From ANME-2 cluster archaeon (lineage in GTDB: Archaea > Halobacteriota > Methanosarcinia > Methanosarcinales > Methanogasteraceae): DNA of 18,525 nt. Of the stretch, positions 16,009 through 18,525 are shown one piece after another. Position 1 is the first letter of the stretch, and every line of letters begins with the position of its first letter. The position numbers were made by a program, and so were the translations under genes. The DNA is taken from contig PIXW01000013.1 of assembly GCA_003601535.1 (NCBI GenBank), positions 1-18,525 of the forward strand. The letters are read 5' to 3'. Below the pieces are notes generated by a model. The model saw nothing but the letters and a program-made list of their open reading frames with translations. It had not been told where the DNA came from and did no database searches.

Positions 16009-17587
16009 TTGCAAGTATTGATGATGCGTAGCCAAATCCTGGCATCGCCATCTCTCTTATGGATTCTATCTTCTGCTGAACATCTCTTGCTTTCACATTG
16101 ATACTTCTTCGAAGTGTCCTGTTCTGCTCCTCTTCAACAACAGATGCTGGCTTTATGGTCTTACCTGAATTGGGGGTCTGCTCGAGTGTTGTCGAATCTG
16201 AAACCCGTGTGGACGCCGCCACCACCGTAACAGGCATCGTCACATCGTAATTTCCGGTGTAGTTCACGATTTTTTCATCATATACCATCTCTTCGAATGT
16301 AACGAGAGGTTTTCCTAGGTGTACATCCGGTGAATCTATCCTTATTACATAACTGATCCGTTCGGTCTCATGCGATCTAATAAATGTGGTGAGATTCGTT
16401 TTTCCGCTTACATAACTGGCGTTCTCAGGTATCTGGTCGATCAGTGTGATGGATGCTGGCAGATCGCCTGTGTTTGTGATACCGATCGTGACGTTGATGG
16501 TTTCGCCGATCTCTGCATGCTCTCCTTCGATCGTCTTTACAACATCCATGAATGCCCCGTGCACATCAACTGTTGGACTATCGCTGTACGCCTCATACTG
16601 CTCGCCATACATGTTCCATGACGCGCGGACCTCCGGAAGCGTGAAACTGCCTGGTTTTCCTGCAATCAACTGATACCGGTAGTTAATCTCTCCTTTTGGG
16701 GGGATGTCAAATGTTCGGTTCAGACCGGAACCGGTTATATTGAACGGTTCAGGTACCTCATCGCGCAAGGCAATCGACCTGATGCCGTAATTCTGAATGT
16801 TTTGCACACTGATGCTCACATAAACGATCCCTCCACAGTAGACATCAGGAGTGGCAAACTTTCTTATAGTGAGCGGCGGTTTCAACTCAATCGTTCTCGA
16901 TTCTTCTTCGTAATACGGCGTTCCGTATTCGTCTCTTCCTGTCGCCTCGACACGAATCGTCCCATCTGCTGGCGGCATCGAAAACCTCAGTTTTACCGTT
17001 CGTGATCTCGAATTGCCAGGTCCGATCGTGCCGATGTGGCGAAGTTGATCTCCGTCGGTCAGATTCAATCCATCGAGGCTGATATTCAGGAGCACATTAT
17101 AGATGTCTCCATCGCCATCGTTATCGATCGTGATCTCTGCGGTTATCTCATCACCATACAGATATTCGTCTTCATCGGTTGAGATATCGATTGCGATATC
17201 AGGCTCTTCTCGTTCCGCAACCCACGAGGTGATCTCCGCTGCAGGAGCCCATTCCCATCTGCCGATGGACTCCAGATCGTCCTTATCGGTTGCATCCTCG
17301 CATTTCAGTCTGATCTCGTCGTTGTCCCATACTTCACCTACCGTGAGCACGATCGTTGCAACCGCCTCGCCTGTCTCCTCCTCGTTATCTATGATTTCGA
17401 GCATGACCGATCCTTCCCCATCGAAATCGGTGAGCTTGATCGTGAATGAGCCAACAGAGAATTCCGGATCGTCCCAGTCGATTGTGTGGGTGTCTTCATC
17501 TGTCCATGTCACATCATCGCATGTTGCGATTGGTACTGCGGCAAGCAGGATCATCATGCACAGAAAGATCGATCGTTTCTTCATCAT
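15974..17587 (-). CDS. Secreted beta-sandwich-repeat protein with PGF-CTERM-like tail
   Basis: 537 residues. A signal peptide (about 1-23) begins with MMKKR. It is followed by an acidic N-terminal beta domain (about 25-118) and three tandem extracellular beta-sandwich domains: CARDB-like (about 130-235), about 238-345, and a DUF11-like repeat (about 347-455, with GETINVTIGITNTGDLPASI). After a Ser/Thr-rich linker and a short helix, the protein ends with PGFGYASSILAIMILYAMRR (P516 on), which is a PGF motif, hydrophobic helix and terminal arginines. This matches the PGF-CTERM signal processed by archaeosortase A, so the mature protein would be lipid-anchored to the outer membrane face. No heme motif. 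The 3' end overlaps the giant cytochrome by 35 bases on the opposite strand. Function unknown; an envelope partner of the cytochromes is inferred from position. Confidence 0.85.
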   Translation of the reverse strand: MMKKRSIFLCMMILLAAVPIATCDDVTWTDEDTHTIDWDDPEFSVGSFTIKLTDFDGEGSVMLEIIDNEEETGEAVATIVLTVGEVWDNDEIRLKCEDATDKDDLESIGRWEWAPAAEITSWVAEREEPDIAIDISTDEDEYLYGDEITAEITIDNDGDGDIYNVLLNISLDGLNLTDGDQLRHIGTIGPGNSRSRTVKLRFSMPPADGTIRVEATGRDEYGTPYYEEESRTIELKPPLTIRKFATPDVYCGGIVYVSISVQNIQNYGIRSIALRDEVPEPFNITGSGLNRTFDIPPKGEINYRYQLIAGKPGSFTLPEVRASWNMYGEQYEAYSDSPTVDVHGAFMDVVKTIEGEHAEIGETINVTIGITNTGDLPASITLIDQIPENASYVSGKTNLTTFIRSHETERISYVIRIDSPDVHLGKPLVTFEEMVYDEKIVNYTGNYDVTMPVTVVAASTRVSDSTTLEQTPNSGKTIKPASVVEEEQNRTLRRSINVKARDVQQKIESIREMAMPGFGYASSILAIMILYAMRRIF

Positions 17588-17611
17588 TCAACTGACATCT
17601 GGTTTTCTGCG

Positions 17612-17617
17612 CATAAA
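17612..17617 (-). promoter_or_regulatory. TATA-like box for the PGF-CTERM gene
   Basis: Read on the minus strand, TTTATG is centred about 27 bases before the ATG at 17587, implying a leaderless transcript; no Shine-Dalgarno site is seen before this start. Weak by itself, but the spacing is right. Confidence 0.4.
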
Positions 17618-17718
17618 CGTTATTGCGGGTTGTACATCCCTCAACCGGTGCATGCTAACATTCTGTTATCTGATTGGTGATCACGGCAAATATCCGAAAA
17701 ACTTAAGGATATGGACAT

Positions 17719-17729
17719 TATTAATATAT
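17719..17729 (+). promoter_or_regulatory. TATA box of the third cytochrome gene
   Basis: TATTAATATAT centred at about 17724 predicts transcription start near 17750, a leader of about 22 bases, and includes AGGA (17761-17764) eight bases from the ATG at 17772. A weak inverted repeat (ATATCC 17690-17695, GGATAT 17707-17712) lies just upstream. Confidence 0.5.
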
Positions 17730-17771
17730 GAACATCTATACTGAAACCCGCGCAATCTGCAGGAAGATACG

Positions 17772-18525
17772 ATGAGAAACAGATTGGTACTCCTCTCGAT
17801 AGCAGTCGTGGCAACTGGTTTATTCGTGCTGCCGCAAACGGTCTCGATGTTTGCAGGGCAGCATTCGTGGTATGATCCGAAGGACGACGGTATCCCCTGC
17901 GAGAAGTGTCACTTTCTTGAGGCTCAGGAGATGAGCGCGCTGGTGGGACCGCATACAGGTAAAAACACCGGACAGGAGAAAATGGGATGCACATTCTGTC
18001 ACAGGGCTTTTGTTATTAGGAGTAGCGATCCGAACTTCACCAGTTACCTCAACAACTCCTCCAAGGTACATTCAGGTCAGACCCTCCCGTGCCTGTACTG
18101 CCACAGCGGAGATAAATCCGGTAGGGTGCCGACGCATAGCTCGGCATTCGACTGCTGGAGTTGTCACCAGGGTGATAGTAAACCACCTCATGAGGGTAAA
18201 TATACGGATAGAGAGGACTGCCTGCGATGTCATGGGCATGAGGAGGGGGGGAATGTATATGTATATTACGTCCCACCAGCCAGGGGCTTCGGACTGACGC
18301 AAAATGCGACAGATAAGGCATATAATGGAAACAGGTCAGCCCATACAAAGTTTGTGCTGGACGCCAGAAATAACATGACAATGCTGGAGGATGCCAATGA
18401 GGCATGTCTCGGCTGCCACTCACGTACCGGCGTGAACATCACATGGACGCGCAATCAGTATGTCAGTTACAGGGTAACCTGCGACAAGAACGGGTACAAT
18501 GTGTCATGGAACGGCACAGACGACC
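17772..18525 (+). CDS. Multiheme c-type cytochrome, partial at window end (six CXXCH so far)
   Basis: Open from the ATG at 17772 to the window edge, 251 residues with no stop, so the C-terminus is missing. A hydrophobic N-terminal segment (about 4-25) is followed by SMFAGQHSWYD, the same signature as the cytochrome at 10511. Heme motifs in order: CEKCH, CTFCH, CLYCH, CWSCH, CLRCH, CLGCH, with distal histidines scattered between. A strong Shine-Dalgarno site (AGGA) and its own TATA box support the start. It is divergent from the PGF-CTERM gene, 184 bases away. Likely a membrane-anchored extracellular electron carrier. The total heme number cannot be stated because the gene runs on. Confidence 0.9.
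   Translation, partial: MRNRLVLLSIAVVATGLFVLPQTVSMFAGQHSWYDPKDDGIPCEKCHFLEAQEMSALVGPHTGKNTGQEKMGCTFCHRAFVIRSSDPNFTSYLNNSSKVHSGQTLPCLYCHSGDKSGRVPTHSSAFDCWSCHQGDSKPPHEGKYTDREDCLRCHGHEEGGNVYVYYVPPARGFGLTQNATDKAYNGNRSAHTKFVLDARNNMTMLEDANEACLGCHSRTGVNITWTRNQYVSYRVTCDKNGYNVSWNGTDD

Noticed and set aside
17103..17744. 213-residue plus frame antisense to the PGF-CTERM gene, very serine-rich
   Set aside because: The serine/isoleucine repeats are the mirror of Asp/Glu-rich codons in the real gene on the other strand. There is no ribosome-binding site or known domain.
1..18525. CRISPR arrays, tRNA or rRNA genes, insertion sequences
   Set aside because: Scanning for regularly spaced repeats, tRNA-like cloverleaf arms, rRNA signatures and transposase motifs on both strands gave nothing that stood out. 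This was by eye only.

Overview
The window is archaeal, most likely a euryarchaeon of the methanogen/ANME/alkane-oxidiser kind. The signs are an archaeal ribosomal protein S19e-PDCD5 pair, a likely methanofuran-pathway kinase (MfnE), a four-subunit-type pyruvate:ferredoxin oxidoreductase, diphthamide ligase Dph6, TATA-box promoters with very short or no leaders, and large extracellular multiheme c-type cytochromes. No mcr, 16S or other decisive marker is present, so a narrower assignment (Methanosarcinia/ANME-2-like, Syntropharchaeia or Methanophagales) is inference only.

Layout. (1) Bases 20-about 130 hold the 5' stub of a class II aldolase-like gene on +, cut off where it meets the 3' end of a minus-strand operon. 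(2) Bases 2555 to 70, minus strand, carry a tightly packed operon: rps19e, pdcd5, a PP-loop ATPase, a RimI-like acetyltransferase and mfnE. (3) A divergent promoter region (2556-2644) holds a perfect inverted repeat and two TATA boxes. (4) Bases 2645-10269, plus strand, carry a packed run: porC-porD-porA (porB is not here), a full-length glutamine-dependent NAD+ synthetase, dph6, an unrecognised membrane-anchored coiled-coil protein, and thiC. (5) A 241-base gap holds a probable terminator region, a TATA box and a 12-base palindrome. (6) Bases 10511-16008, plus strand, carry two cytochrome genes: a 296-residue tetraheme-type protein, and a 1531-residue protein with 15 CXXCH, one CX3CH and two CX4CH motifs, interleaved with beta domains that include two S-layer-like segments, and ending in a membrane anchor. 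(7) Bases 17587-15974, minus strand, encode a secreted protein with beta-sandwich domains and a PGF-CTERM-like tail. Its 3' end overlaps that of the giant cytochrome. (8) From 17772 to the window edge runs a third multiheme cytochrome (six CXXCH so far), of the same N-terminal type as the first.

Reading. The first 10 kb is housekeeping: translation, cofactor synthesis (methanofuran, NAD, thiamine, diphthamide) and pyruvate oxidation. The last 8 kb is an accessory envelope cluster best explained as an extracellular electron-transfer module. Small membrane-anchored cytochromes would sit at the membrane, the giant cytochrome with S-layer-like segments would carry electrons through the S-layer, and the PGF-CTERM protein would be an envelope partner. 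That cluster is the most interesting part of the window.
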